A stretch of DNA of 64,000 nt from AC-32 sp963736055 (GTDB lineage Bacteria > Actinomycetota > Thermoleophilia > Gaiellales > Gaiellaceae): assembly GCA_963736055.1 (NCBI GenBank), contig CAVTNM010000008.1, positions 1,178,001 to 1,242,000 of the forward strand, read 5' to 3'. This document shows positions 42,335 to 51,642 of the stretch, piece after piece. The notes beneath the pieces are model-generated. The model had not been told where the DNA came from and did not search any database. It saw only the letters and a list, made by a program, of their open reading frames with translations. A program made the translations under genes and the position numbers. Positions within the stretch are counted from its first letter, which is position 1. The number at the start of each line of letters is the position of its first letter.

Positions 42335-43532
42335 GTGTCTGTGACTGGAGTGCGCCGGAAGCGTGACGGGCTCGTGAGCTGGCCGCGCGACGACGTCAAG
42401 CTCGACCGGGTGCGCGCGCTCATGGAGGAGGAGGCGCTCGACGCGCTGGTCGTGCGCGCCCCCGACAACGTGCTCTACCTGACCAACTTCTGGCCGATGA
42501 AGGGCTACGACGCCGCCGTCTTCCCGCGCGAGGGCGAGCCCACGCTGATCTGCCTCGAGGCGTCGGCGGATGACGCAGAGCGCGACGCCTGGGTGGACGA
42601 CGTCCGCTTCCTGCGCGGGTACGCGGACGACGACCCGACGGCCCCCGACCGCGCGTACCCTCGAGCTGGCGCAGGCCGCGGCGAGCGACTTCGAGCGGGT
42701 CGGCCTCGAGCTCTCCCTGGGCACGCAGGCGTCGGACCGCATGGTGGGCGAGCCGACCACCTTCACGGCCGCGTGGTTCGAGGGCTTCGGCGACGCCGCC
42801 GACGCAACTCCCCTGCTCGCGAGGGCGCGCGCGATCAAGACCGGCCAGGAGGTCGAGCGCATGCGGCTTGCGAACGAGATCGCGGCTGCGGCCATGGAGC
42901 ACACGCGCGAGCACCTCCGCCCAGGGATGAAGGAGTCGGAGGCGGCCGCGCTGTGGGCGGGGTTCGTGCACGGCGAAGGCACCGGTTGGAAGGGACGCGT
43001 CGAGCTGGCGCTTGCCTACTCGCTCGTGTGGTCGGGGCCCGGGATCAAGACCTTCACCGCCACAGGCGACCTGCCGGTGCTCGAGGACGAGCCGACGCTC
43101 TTCGAGATCTGGGTCTGTGCCGACGGCTACTGGGCCGACCACACCAAGAACCTTTGCCCCGGCGAGCTGCGGGCCGAGTACGCGGAGCTCGAGCGCGCGC
43201 TCCTCGAGGTCTACGGCCGTGCGGTCGACCACTGCCGCCCCGGGGCGAGCCTCGCGGAGCTCGACCGGCTCGTGCGGGAGGGGATCGCCGCCGCGGGTTA
43301 CCCCGGCCAGCCCAGCCATCCGATCTGCCACGGCATCGGCGCCCGCGCGCACGAGCCGCCCTACGCCCACCAGGCCGGGGGAGGCACGATCGAGGAGGGC
43401 ATGGTGCTCGCGATCGAGCCGGGGATGTACTGGGATGGCGGCGGCGGGCTCCGCGTCGAGGACAACTTCCTCGTCGGAAAGGACGGTGCCGAGAAGCTCT
43501 CGCCGTTCCCCGATGGGGTGGTCTGCGGATGA
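42335..43532 (+). CDS. M24 family Xaa-Pro peptidase-like protein (frameshifted)
   Basis: ~398 residues after repair. The N-terminal creatinase-type domain has A-P-D-N-V-L-Y-L-T-N-F (~42). The pita-bread domain has its metal ligands: Asp residues in C-A-D-G-Y-W-A-D-H-T, His in H-G-I-G-A-R-A-H-E, Glu in I-E-P-G-M-Y and R-V-E-D-N. The frame changes at about 42641-42657 (one extra base), linking D-D-P-T-A-P-D to R-T-L-E-L-A-Q. The start is uncertain: GTG 42335 or GTG 42374. Expected role: amidohydrolase or aminopeptidase on a small amide. Its stop overlaps the next ATG. Confidence 0.8.
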
Positions 43533-44677
43533 TCTGGACGGGCGAGCTCAACGACCCTTACGGGCTCGGCGGCTCGGTCGGCCTCTACGACACGACGCTC
43601 CGCGACGGCGAGCAGACGGTCGGCGTCGTGCTCGACCCGGAGCAGAAGCTCGAGATCGCGCGCCTGCTCGACGAGCTCGGCATCGACCGCATCGAGGCCG
43701 GGTTCCCCCGGGTTTCGCAGGACGACTGGGACGCGGTCCAGTTGATCTCGGACGCAGGCCTGAGGGCTGAGATTTGGGGGTTCTCGCGCGCTGTGCCGGC
43801 CGACCTGGAGGCCCTCGTGGAGCTCGGTGTCGGGGCGTCCGTGATCGAGTCGCCGATCTCCGACTTCAAGCTCGAGGCGATCGGCGTTCCGCGCGAGAAG
43901 ATGCTGGGGCGGATCACGGATGCGATGCGCTTCGCGGCGGAGCACGGGATCCACGCGGCGTTCTTCGGCGTCGACTCCACCCGCGCCGACCCGGCCTTCT
44001 ACGAGCAGGTCTACCGGGCCGCGGTCGAGGCGGGAGCGAAGGAAGTGGCCGTCGTCGACACGCTCGGGATCGCGTCACCCGAGGCGGTCGCCGACCTCGT
44101 GGGCCGCACGGTCGAGTGGGTCGGGCCTGACGTTCCGGTCCACTTCCACGGGCACAACGACTTCGGCCTGGCCACCGCCTCCGCCGTTGCCGCGGTGCGG
44201 GCGGGAGCGCGCTGGGTGCACGGGACGATCAACGGCATGGGAGAGCGCGCCGGCAACGCGAATCTCGGCGAGGTGGCGCTGACCCTGCGCGCGCTCTACG
44301 GCGTAGAGTCGAACCTGCGCCTCGAACGGATCCGCGAGGTCTCCGACCGCGTGCGCGAGCTCTCTGGCTACGCGCTCGAGCCCTGGAAGCCGGTCGTCGG
44401 CGAGACGCTCTTCCGACGCGAGAGCGGTGCCGTCGCGAGCCAGTTCCACGATCCGCCCTCGATCGAGCCGTACTCCTCCGAGCTCGTGCGCGCCGAGCGC
44501 GGGGTCGTGCTCGGCAAGAAGAGCGGGCTCGACTCGATCCGGATCAAGGCGGAGGAGCTCGGGGTGGACGTCCCCGAGGAGCGGTGCGCGGACGTGCTGG
44601 CGAAGGTCAAGGAGCTGGGTACCAGCAAGCGCGGGCTGGTCACCGACGAGGAGTTCCGTGAGCTTGCCGGTGGCTGA
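43529..44677 (+). CDS. Isopropylmalate/homocitrate synthase-like (DRE-TIM) enzyme
   Basis: 382 residues. The L-Y-D-T-T-L-R-D-G-E-Q-T motif (~20) gives the catalytic Arg and metal Asp, and H-F-H-G-H-N-D-F-G-L-A (~205) the two metal His residues. N-G-M-G-E-R-A-G-N-A (~235) completes the acyl-CoA site. No C-terminal leucine-regulatory domain exists, so the length fits homocitrate/citramalate or NifV-like synthases that condense acetyl-CoA with a 2-oxo acid. The lyase branch of the superfamily cannot be excluded. Overlaps the M24 gene by ATGA. Confidence 0.8.
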   Translation: MIWTGELNDPYGLGGSVGLYDTTLRDGEQTVGVVLDPEQKLEIARLLDELGIDRIEAGFPRVSQDDWDAVQLISDAGLRAEIWGFSRAVPADLEALVELGVGASVIESPISDFKLEAIGVPREKMLGRITDAMRFAAEHGIHAAFFGVDSTRADPAFYEQVYRAAVEAGAKEVAVVDTLGIASPEAVADLVGRTVEWVGPDVPVHFHGHNDFGLATASAVAAVRAGARWVHGTINGMGERAGNANLGEVALTLRALYGVESNLRLERIREVSDRVRELSGYALEPWKPVVGETLFRRESGAVASQFHDPPSIEPYSSELVRAERGVVLGKKSGLDSIRIKAEELGVDVPEERCADVLAKVKELGTSKRGLVTDEEFRELAGG

Positions 44678-46289
44678 CCCCGACGCGGTCGTCGTCGGGA
44701 GCGGCATCAACTCGCTCGCGTGCGCTGCCCTGCTCGCGCGCGCCGGCTGGCTGGTGCGGGTGCTGGAGCGCGAAGGGGAGCTGGGTGGGGCGATCCGCAC
44801 CGCCGAGATCACCGAGCCCGGGTTCCTGCACGACGTCTTCAGCGCCTGGCACCCGCTCTGGGTGGGGGGTGCGGCCCACGCGGAGCTGGGCGACGAGCTC
44901 GCGGCGCGAGGGCTCGAGTACCTGAACACCGACTTCCCGACCGCGACGCTCTTCCCGGACGGCGAGGCTGCGTTCCTGCTCCGAAGCGCCGACGCCAACG
45001 CCGAGGAGCTCGACCGGCACGCGCCGGGAGACGGGGACGCGTGGCGCGGCGCGCTCGCGGAGTTCTTCCCGAACGCCGACCTCGCCTTCGGCGTCTTGGG
45101 CACCGAGCTGTGGTCGACGGACGGCCTCGGGCTCGCGATGCGCGGCTATCGGCGGCTCGGCCGCAAGGGCGCCGTCGAGTTCACGGGCAACGTGCTCGTC
45201 TCGAGCCGCGACTGGCTCACCACGACCTTCGCCTCCGAGCATGCGCACGGCCTCCTCGCTCCGTGGGTGCTGCACACCGGCCTCGGCCCGGACGCTGCGG
45301 CTTCCGGCTTCATGACGCAGGTGATCGGGGTCGCCGTGCAGGAGGGCGGGATGCCGATTCCCCGCGGCGGCGGCGCCCGCCTCGTGGACGCGCTCGTGCG
45401 GTTGATCGAGGATCACGGTGGCTCCTGCGAGACCGGTGTCGACGTCGAGCGCGTCGTCGTCCGGGACGGGCAGGCGACCGGGGTCCGCGTCGCAGGCGGC
45501 GAGGAGATAGGCGCCGGCCGCGCGGTGATCGTGAACGTCACGCCGACGCAGCTCTACGGCCGCCTGCTCGACGGGGAGCTCCAGGGGCCGGTCGCCGAGC
45601 GCGGGCGCCGCTTCCGCTACGGCCGCTCGGAGATGCAGGTCCATTTCGCGCTGGCCGAGCCGCCTCGCTGGGACGGTGACGACCGGCTCGGCCGAACGGC
45701 GATCGTGCACCTGACGCCGGGGCTCGACGGGGTCTCGCGCGCCGTCAACGAGGCCGAGCGCGGCCTGCTCCCGGCCGAGGCGACGGTCGTCGTCGGCCAG
45801 CCGCTGACGATGGACGACTCGCGGGCGCCCGAGGGCGCCGGGCTCCTGTGGATCCAGCTTCAGGAGCTGCCCTGGCACGTGAAAGGAGACGCGGCCGGCG
45901 AGCTCGACCCGGGCGACGGCAGCTGGACGGAGGAGCTGCGGGAGCGCTACGCCGACCGCATCCAGGCGAGGATCGCCAGGCACGTGCCGAACCTGGAGTC
46001 GGCGCTTCGCAAGCGGGTGACGCTCTCGCCCGCCGACCTGCAGGAGGCCAACATCAACCTCCATCACGGCGATCCCTACTCGGGCTCGCTCGCGCTCGAC
46101 CAGAACCTGCTCTGGCGCCCGTTCCCGGCCGACCCCGGCCACTCGACGCCGGTCAAGCGCCTCTGGCAGATCGGCGCGAGCACCCACCCGGGCCCTGGGC
46201 TCGGAGCGGGCTCGGGCACGATGGTCGCCAAGAAGCTGCTCGGCGGCGACGGGCGGCTGGCGCGGGCGACCAGGATGCTGCGCCGGTGA
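44658..46289 (+). CDS. Phytoene dehydrogenase-like FAD-dependent oxidoreductase
   Basis: 543 residues. The N-terminal Rossmann site is V-V-V-G-S-G-I-N-S-L (~12) and R-V-L-E-R-E-G-E-L-G-G-A, the FAD motif of the CrtI/amine oxidase superfamily. The C-terminal G-A-S-T-H-P-G-P-G-L-G-A-G-S-G motif is the second FAD contact of CrtI-like enzymes. No carotenoid genes are near, so it more likely oxidises another substrate of the cluster. GTG 44658 follows GAGGAG; GTG 44670 is an alternative start. It overlaps both neighbours. Confidence 0.8.
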   Translation: MSLPVADPDAVVVGSGINSLACAALLARAGWLVRVLEREGELGGAIRTAEITEPGFLHDVFSAWHPLWVGGAAHAELGDELAARGLEYLNTDFPTATLFPDGEAAFLLRSADANAEELDRHAPGDGDAWRGALAEFFPNADLAFGVLGTELWSTDGLGLAMRGYRRLGRKGAVEFTGNVLVSSRDWLTTTFASEHAHGLLAPWVLHTGLGPDAAASGFMTQVIGVAVQEGGMPIPRGGGARLVDALVRLIEDHGGSCETGVDVERVVVRDGQATGVRVAGGEEIGAGRAVIVNVTPTQLYGRLLDGELQGPVAERGRRFRYGRSEMQVHFALAEPPRWDGDDRLGRTAIVHLTPGLDGVSRAVNEAERGLLPAEATVVVGQPLTMDDSRAPEGAGLLWIQLQELPWHVKGDAAGELDPGDGSWTEELRERYADRIQARIARHVPNLESALRKRVTLSPADLQEANINLHHGDPYSGSLALDQNLLWRPFPADPGHSTPVKRLWQIGASTHPGPGLGAGSGTMVAKKLLGGDGRLARATRMLRR

Positions 46290-47087
46290 GCCGCTTCTCG
46301 ATCTCCCAGATCACCACGGTCGGCCAGTCGTTCGCGGACGACCTCGACGCCTACCGCGCCGCGGGAGCCGACGGGGTCGGGATCTGGGAGATGAAGCTGG
46401 GCGACGACTCGCTCGAGCGCTTCCGCGCCAGCGGGCTCCAGGCCGCTTCAGCCGTCCCGGAGATCCCGTCGATCCTGCCGCTGCCGTTGATGGACGGCCC
46501 CGACGACCCTGGGGAGCGGGTCGAGGCGATCCGGAGCGCGGTGCGGCGCCTCGCGCCCTTCGAGCCCGAATGCGTGCTCTTCCTCTCCGGGCCGGGCGAC
46601 GACCGCGAGGCGATCCTGGAGGGCATCCGCGCGATCGCCGACGAGGGCCGGGCGCAGGGAGTGCCCGTGGCGCTCGAGGCTTTCCGACGGGAGTTCGTCC
46701 ATTTCTGGTCGGTCGCGGCCTCGCTGAGCGAGGCCCAGGCCCTTATCGACGAGGCCGGCGCCTCGGAGGTCGGGCTGATGTACGACACGTGGCAGCTCGG
46801 GGGAGAGCCGCTCGAGGAGATCGAGCGCTACCGCGACCGCATCCTGGCCGTTCACGTCGCCGACGTTCGCGACCCGACGCGGAACACGAACGACCGCGTC
46901 CTGCCAGGCGACGGCGTGCTCGACTTCGTCGCCGATCTTCGAGGCGCTGCGCTGGGAGGGCCTCTACGACCTCGAGATCTTCTCCGACCCCGAGCTGCCG
47001 GGCTCGCTCTGGCTGGAGGATCCGCGCGAGCTCGCCTCGCGGGGGCTCGAGCAGTTGCGGAGGGTGGTATCGACCGGGTCTGCGTAG
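46286..47087 (+). CDS. Sugar phosphate isomerase/epimerase-like TIM barrel (frameshifted)
   Basis: ~266 residues after repair. AP_endonuc_2-type TIM barrel: I-S-Q-I-T-T start, G-A-D-G-V-G-I-W-E-M-K (~30), V-P-V-A-L-E-A-F (~128), M-Y-D-T-W-Q-L (~163), A-V-H-V-A-D-V-R (~185). These place Glu, Asp and His metal ligands as in xylose-isomerase-like enzymes. The frame breaks at about 46926-46936 (one extra base); then F-E-A-L-R-W-E-G-L-Y-D-L-E-I-F continues to the stop TAG at 47085. Start GTG overlaps the upstream stop. Confidence 0.75.
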
Positions 47088-47977
47088 TCGGGGCCGGCGT
47101 GATCGGCAGCCTCTACGCCGGCCACCTCGGCCGCGTCTGCGAGGTGACGGTGCTCTGCCGGCGCGAAGAGCACGCCCGCGCGCTGAACGAGCAGGGCCTG
47201 CGCGTGACCGGCCGCCACGACTTCGTCGCGCGCGTCCAGGCGGCGACCGACCCGGCCGAGCTCCCCGAGCCCGATCTCGCGATCGTGGCGACGAAGGGAA
47301 CGGAGCTCGCCTCGGCGGCCGCGCGGCTCGAAGGACACTGGCCCGGAGCCGCGGTCATGACCGTCCAGAACGGCCTCGGCTTCGAGGAGGCCTTCCCTGG
47401 CCGCCGGGTGATCTCCGCAGTCACGTTCATGAGCGGCACGCGCCACTCGGACACCGAGGTCGAGTACATCCTCGACACCGAGACCTGGCTCGGGCCCTAC
47501 GGCGAGACCCCGTACGAGCTCGTCGAGGAAACAGCAGAGCTAATCGTCGAGGCCGAACTGAAGGCGCGACCGTTCCGCGACCTGCGCCCGGCCCAGTGGT
47601 CGAAGCTGATCTTCAACGCGACGGTGAACGGGGTCGCCGCGCTGACCGGCCTGCCACACGACGCCCACTTTTCCGCGCGGGAGCACGACGGCGACCTGGG
47701 CCACCTCGTCCACGACCTGATGGACGAGGGAAAGCGCGTGGCGGCCGCGGCCGGGGTCGAGCTGTACGAGGACCCCTGGGAGATGAACGTCCACGCGACG
47801 CAGCGCGGCAGCAGGCACTACCCCTCGATGCTCGAGGACGTCGAGGCGCACCGGCCCACCGAGGTGGAGTCGATCAACGGCTCGGTGATCCGCAACGCGG
47901 CGCGCCACGGCGTCGTAGTGCCGCTGCAGACGGCGATCTACAGGCTCGTGAAAGCCAAGGAAGCCTCGTATTCGTAG
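47069..47977 (+). CDS. Ketopantoate reductase-like (ApbA/PanE) protein, no canonical start
   Basis: ~302 residues. N-terminal V-C-V-V-G-A-G-V-I-G-S-L-Y-A is the NADPH Rossmann motif, V-A-T-K-G-T-E (~70) is the family loop, and W-S-K-L-I-F-N-A-T-V-N (~175) carries the catalytic Lys and Asn. No ATG, GTG or TTG lies in frame upstream of the Rossmann motif back to the previous gene. ATC 47069, four nt after GGAGGG, is the best candidate; GTG 47099 would cut the motif. A nearby base error is also possible. It reduces a 2-oxo acid. Paralogue of 52670-53587. Confidence 0.75.
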   Translation: MDRVCVVGAGVIGSLYAGHLGRVCEVTVLCRREEHARALNEQGLRVTGRHDFVARVQAATDPAELPEPDLAIVATKGTELASAAARLEGHWPGAAVMTVQNGLGFEEAFPGRRVISAVTFMSGTRHSDTEVEYILDTETWLGPYGETPYELVEETAELIVEAELKARPFRDLRPAQWSKLIFNATVNGVAALTGLPHDAHFSAREHDGDLGHLVHDLMDEGKRVAAAAGVELYEDPWEMNVHATQRGSRHYPSMLEDVEAHRPTEVESINGSVIRNAARHGVVVPLQTAIYRLVKAKEASYS

Positions 47978-48031
47978 GAGAGCGTGAGAGAATGCTCAGA
48001 CGGGGCTTCCCCATTCACGGAAGGGAGTTCG

Positions 48032-49234
48032 ATGAGACGTTCGAGGATCGTGGTCGTCGCGGCAGGGGTCGCTCTCGTTGCGGCAGCGGCGCTGGCGGCC
48101 ACCCTGGGTGGGAGTGCCTCCGCACAGGGGACAGCAAAGCCGGTCGTGATCGGCTGGGCTTATGACCAGACGGGCCAGATGGCGCCCTTCGACAACCCCG
48201 CGCTGGCTGCGGCGAAGATCCGCGTAAAGCAGCTCAATGCCCGCGGCGGCGCGGCCGGTCATAAGTTCGTGATCAAGACCTGCGACACCCAGAACAACAA
48301 CCCATCGAGAGCGAAGTCGTGTGCGCTGGACCTGCTCGGCCAAGGCGCGACAGTGCTCTTCACCACGTGCGACGTCGATTTTGCGACGCCGGTCGTCCAG
48401 GAGGCGATCAAGCGCGGCAAGCTCGCGATCTCGACGTGCATCGGTACCGACCAGATGGGCCCGAAGCGCTTCGGCAAGCAGGGCAAGCTGGCCTTCAGCT
48501 TCGGCAACGTCGCGCAAGACGAGGGGTCCGCGATGGCGCAGTACGCCATCAAGCGCGGCTGGAAGACGGCCGGCCTGGCGACGAACACGCTGCTCGTCTA
48601 CTTCAAGAACGTCGTGCAGGCGTTCGAGAAGCGGTACAAGCAGCTTGGCGGCAAGATCGTCGACCGGGAGAGCTACGCGACCGGCGCGAACAACGTCAAC
48701 ACCGCCGTCTCTCGTCTGAGCTCTCACAAGGCCAAGGTCTATGTGACCTCGACGGCGTTCGGCGAGCTGCCGGCCTTCGTGTCGGGCCTCCGCTCGCTGC
48801 ACAACAACACGCCGATCATCAACTCGTGGGCCGGTGACGGCACGTACTGGCTCCCCAAGAGCCCCAAGGTGACCAACTACTACTTCGTCACCTACGCCTC
48901 GATCTTCGGAGACGATCCGAGCAAGGGCGTCAGGCAGATGATCGGCGCCATGAAGAAGGCCGGGGCGGGACCGGGCACCGGCGGTTTCCTCGGCGGCGCA
49001 GACACGATCGACGGCCTCTCGATCGCGATCAAGCGGGCTCATGGATCGCTGAAGGGCTCCGTGCTCGCGGCGCAATTGGAGAAGTTCAAGCACGTGCCTG
49101 TGCTGGGCGGGCATATCGGCTTCTCGTCGAAGCTGCACACGGTGTTCGGCCGCGAGTACCGCGTGATCAAGATCCAGGACAACAAGGCGAAGCTCGTCGG
49201 TACGGTGACGGCGAAGGTCGTCCCCAAGCTCTAG
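48032..49234 (+). CDS. livK: Branched-chain amino-acid-type ABC substrate-binding protein
   Basis: 400 residues. A signal peptide of two Arg plus an Ala-rich core ends near S-A-S-A-Q. The Peripla_BP_6 fold follows: V-I-G-W-A-Y-D-Q-T-G-Q-M-A-P-F (~42), T-C-D-T-Q-N-N-N-P (~85), F-T-T-C-D-V-D (~110). The unusual cysteines (T-C-D, T-T-C-D, S-T-C-I) may form disulfides. ATG 48032 has GGAAGGGAG upstream. Gene order K-G-F-H-M follows. Members bind amino acids, amides, urea or aromatic acids, so the ligand may be the substrate of this cluster. Confidence 0.85.
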   Translation: MRRSRIVVVAAGVALVAAAALAATLGGSASAQGTAKPVVIGWAYDQTGQMAPFDNPALAAAKIRVKQLNARGGAAGHKFVIKTCDTQNNNPSRAKSCALDLLGQGATVLFTTCDVDFATPVVQEAIKRGKLAISTCIGTDQMGPKRFGKQGKLAFSFGNVAQDEGSAMAQYAIKRGWKTAGLATNTLLVYFKNVVQAFEKRYKQLGGKIVDRESYATGANNVNTAVSRLSSHKAKVYVTSTAFGELPAFVSGLRSLHNNTPIINSWAGDGTYWLPKSPKVTNYYFVTYASIFGDDPSKGVRQMIGAMKKAGAGPGTGGFLGGADTIDGLSIAIKRAHGSLKGSVLAAQLEKFKHVPVLGGHIGFSSKLHTVFGREYRVIKIQDNKAKLVGTVTAKVVPKL

Positions 49235-49242
49235 CGGCGGGC

Positions 49243-50022
49243 GTGCCAGAGCCGGCACCGGCCGTAGCACGCGAGAGGAGGCCCGGAGAAACCCTCCGGG
49301 CCTCCTCCGTCTCACGGTCCTTCGAGGGCGTCCAGGCCCTGCAAGAGGTCTCGCTCGAGCTGCACCGGCACGAGGTCGTCGGACTGATCGGGCCCAACGG
49401 CGCGGGCAAGTCGACGCTCGTGAACGTCATCACCGGCTTCGACTTCCCGGACCAGGGCTCGATCGAGCTCGGTGATCGTAGGATCACGCGCTGGACCTCG
49501 CACCGGCGCGCGCGTGCCGGGATCGCCCGGAGCTTCCAGCACAGCCGTTCCTTCCGGGGGCTGACGGTGCGCGAGAACGTGGAGGTGGCCGCCCTCGGCT
49601 CGGGCGTGGGCTCGCGCGAAGGACGCCGGCGCGCGGACGACCTACTCGGCCTGCTCGGCCTTGCCGGGGTCTCGGAGTCCCTGGCGGGCGCTCTCGCCCA
49701 GGGCGACGAGCGGCGGCTCGGGGTGGCCCGGGTGCTCGCGACCTCGCCTGCCTTCGTGCTGATGGACGAGCCCGCGGCCGGGCTCCCCGAGGCGGAGGTG
49801 CCCGAATTCGCCGAGGTCGTGCGCTCCGTGCGGGACGAGCACGGCGCCGGGGTCCTCCTGATCGACCACAACATGGCGCTCGTGATGGGCGTCTGCGATC
49901 GGGTCCAGGTGCTCGACCAGGGCCGCACCCTCGCGGCGGGCACCCCGCAGGAGATCCGGAAGAATCTCGACGTGGCGGCCGCCTACCTCGGCGAGACCGC
50001 AGTCCCGGCGGGCGATGGCTGA
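49243..50022 (+). CDS. livG: Liv-type ABC importer ATP-binding protein
   Basis: 259 residues. Walker A is G-P-N-G-A-G-K-S (~52) and Walker B V-L-M-D-E-P-A-A-G-L (~175). The signature is degenerate (A-L-A-Q-G-D-E-R-R instead of L-S-x-G), and D-H-N-M replaces the usual E-H-D-M switch-loop context. It couples ATP hydrolysis to import by the livH-livM permease below. GTG start 8 nt after the binding-protein stop; it overlaps livF by 8 nt. Confidence 0.88.
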   Translation: MPEPAPAVARERRPGETLRASSVSRSFEGVQALQEVSLELHRHEVVGLIGPNGAGKSTLVNVITGFDFPDQGSIELGDRRITRWTSHRRARAGIARSFQHSRSFRGLTVRENVEVAALGSGVGSREGRRRADDLLGLLGLAGVSESLAGALAQGDERRLGVARVLATSPAFVLMDEPAAGLPEAEVPEFAEVVRSVRDEHGAGVLLIDHNMALVMGVCDRVQVLDQGRTLAAGTPQEIRKNLDVAAAYLGETAVPAGDG

Positions 50023-50728
50023 GCCGGTGCTGGAGCTGGATGCGCTCGAGGTGCGCTACGGCAGCGTCGCCGCCGTGCGGGACGTGTCGTTCCAGGTCGC
50101 CAAAGGGGAGATCCTCGGACTCATCGGCCCGAACGGCGCCGGCAAGTCGACCACGTTGCACGCGATCATGGGCGCGATTCCGGCGCACAGCGGCCAGATC
50201 CGCCTCCACGGGCGCTCGATCCGCGGCCGCGCGCCCGAGTCGATCGCCCGGCGCGGCGTCGCGCTCGTGCCCGAGGGTCGCCGCATCTTCGCCGACTTCA
50301 CCGTCGAGGAGAACCTGCGCCTCGGCCTCGCGGCCCACCGGGAGCGCAAGGCCGGCTACCCGCTTACCCGGGCCTACGACCTCTTCCCGATGCTGAAGGA
50401 GTTCCGGCGGCGCTCCGCCGGCGCGCTCTCGGGCGGCCAGCAACAGCAGCTCGCGATCGGCAGGGCGCTCGTGGCCGATCCGGAGCTGCTGCTGCTCGAC
50501 GAGCCGTCGCTCGGCCTCGCGCCGCTCGCCGTCGACGACGTGTTCCAGGCCTTGCGGCGGATCCGCGAGCGGGGCGTGACCATCCTGCTCGTCGAGCAGC
50601 GCGCTCTCCACACCGTCGCGCTGGCCGACCGGACGCACGTGCTCGTGGCGGGGGAGCTGGGCCTGACGCTCGGCCCCGCCGACGCCAAGGATCCCGACAA
50701 GATCGTCGCCGCCTACCTCGCCTCGTGA
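50015..50728 (+). CDS. livF: Liv-type ABC importer ATP-binding protein
   Basis: 237 residues. Walker A G-P-N-G-A-G-K-S (~37), signature A-L-S-G-G-Q-Q-Q-Q-L (~135), Walker B L-L-L-D-E-P-S-L-G-L-A-P (~157), the complete set for LivF. G-R-R-I-F-A-D-F-T-V-E-E-N-L is the characteristic LivF loop. It pairs with livG. Its stop overlaps the GTG of livH. Confidence 0.93.
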   Translation: MAEPVLELDALEVRYGSVAAVRDVSFQVAKGEILGLIGPNGAGKSTTLHAIMGAIPAHSGQIRLHGRSIRGRAPESIARRGVALVPEGRRIFADFTVEENLRLGLAAHRERKAGYPLTRAYDLFPMLKEFRRRSAGALSGGQQQQLAIGRALVADPELLLLDEPSLGLAPLAVDDVFQALRRIRERGVTILLVEQRALHTVALADRTHVLVAGELGLTLGPADAKDPDKIVAAYLAS

Positions 50729-51642
50729 TCCTCCTCGCCCTCCATTTCCCCAGCTTCCAGACGCTCTCCGACGCTGTCGGGCTCGGGGCGGTCTACGCGT
50801 TGATGGCCGTCGGGATCGGCCTCGTCTTCGGAGTGCTGCGGCTGGTCAACTTCGCCTACGGCCAGCTGATCATGGTGGGCGCCTACACGCTCGCGTTCAC
50901 GTCCAGCTGGTCGGTCTGGCTCAGCATCCTGACGTGCTTCGCCGTCGTCGTCGTGCTCTCGCTCGTGATGGACACGGTCGTCTTCCGCCCGCTGCGCGGT
51001 CAGTCGCCGGCGGTGATGCTCGTGACCACCTTCGCGATCGCGTTCCTGCTGCAGTCGATCGCGCTGATCGTCGACCTCCGCGACAACACCCTCGGCGAGA
51101 TCGCGGCCTCGATCACCTCGCTGAGCCAGCCCATCACGGTCTGGGGCGTCGACATCCGCAAGATCACGCTCGTCTCGATTGCCGTCGCCGCGTTCTCGCT
51201 GCTCGTGCTCGCCCTGCTGCTCACACGGACGACGATCGGGCTGCACACTCGGGCGGCCGCGAGCGACTTCAGCACGGCCAGACTGCTCGGCGTGCGTGCG
51301 AACCGCGTGATCGCCTTCGCGGTCGTGCTCTCCGGCCTGCTGGCCGCAGCGGTTGCGGTGATGATGACGGTCCAGTTCCCGCTGGTCACCCCGGACTACG
51401 CGCTGCAAGACACGATCATCGTGCTCGTCGGCGTGGTCGTCGGCGGGATCGACCGCCTCTGGACGGCGACCCTCGGCGGCTTCTCGATCGGCTTCGCCTC
51501 CGGCGTGATCAACGGCGTGCTGCCGACCGAGAGCACGGTCTACCTGCCGTCCGTGCTGTTCGCGCTCGTGATCCTCGTCCTGCTGCTCCGGCCGGCAGGT
51601 CTCTTCGCCTGGGGCCGCCGGGTGGCGGTAGACCGCGTATGA
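50725..51642 (+). CDS. livH: Liv-type ABC importer permease
   Basis: 305 residues with about eight hydrophobic segments. L-G-A-V-Y-A-L-M-A-V-G-I-G-L-V-F-G-V-L-R-L-V-N-F-A-Y-G (~20) is the LivH start, and L-G-V-R-A-N-R-V-I-A-F (~190) the ATPase-coupling loop. It is one half of the membrane channel, with livM. Overlaps with both neighbours (GTGA and ATGA) imply tight co-translation. Confidence 0.9.
   Translation: MILLALHFPSFQTLSDAVGLGAVYALMAVGIGLVFGVLRLVNFAYGQLIMVGAYTLAFTSSWSVWLSILTCFAVVVVLSLVMDTVVFRPLRGQSPAVMLVTTFAIAFLLQSIALIVDLRDNTLGEIAASITSLSQPITVWGVDIRKITLVSIAVAAFSLLVLALLLTRTTIGLHTRAAASDFSTARLLGVRANRVIAFAVVLSGLLAAAVAVMMTVQFPLVTPDYALQDTIIVLVGVVVGGIDRLWTATLGGFSIGFASGVINGVLPTESTVYLPSVLFALVILVLLLRPAGLFAWGRRVAVDRV

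Noticed and set aside
44658..46289. Carotenoid biosynthesis (phytoene desaturase)
   Set aside because: The fold is CrtI-like but no phytoene synthase or other carotenoid gene is near; the gene is embedded in the catabolic cluster.
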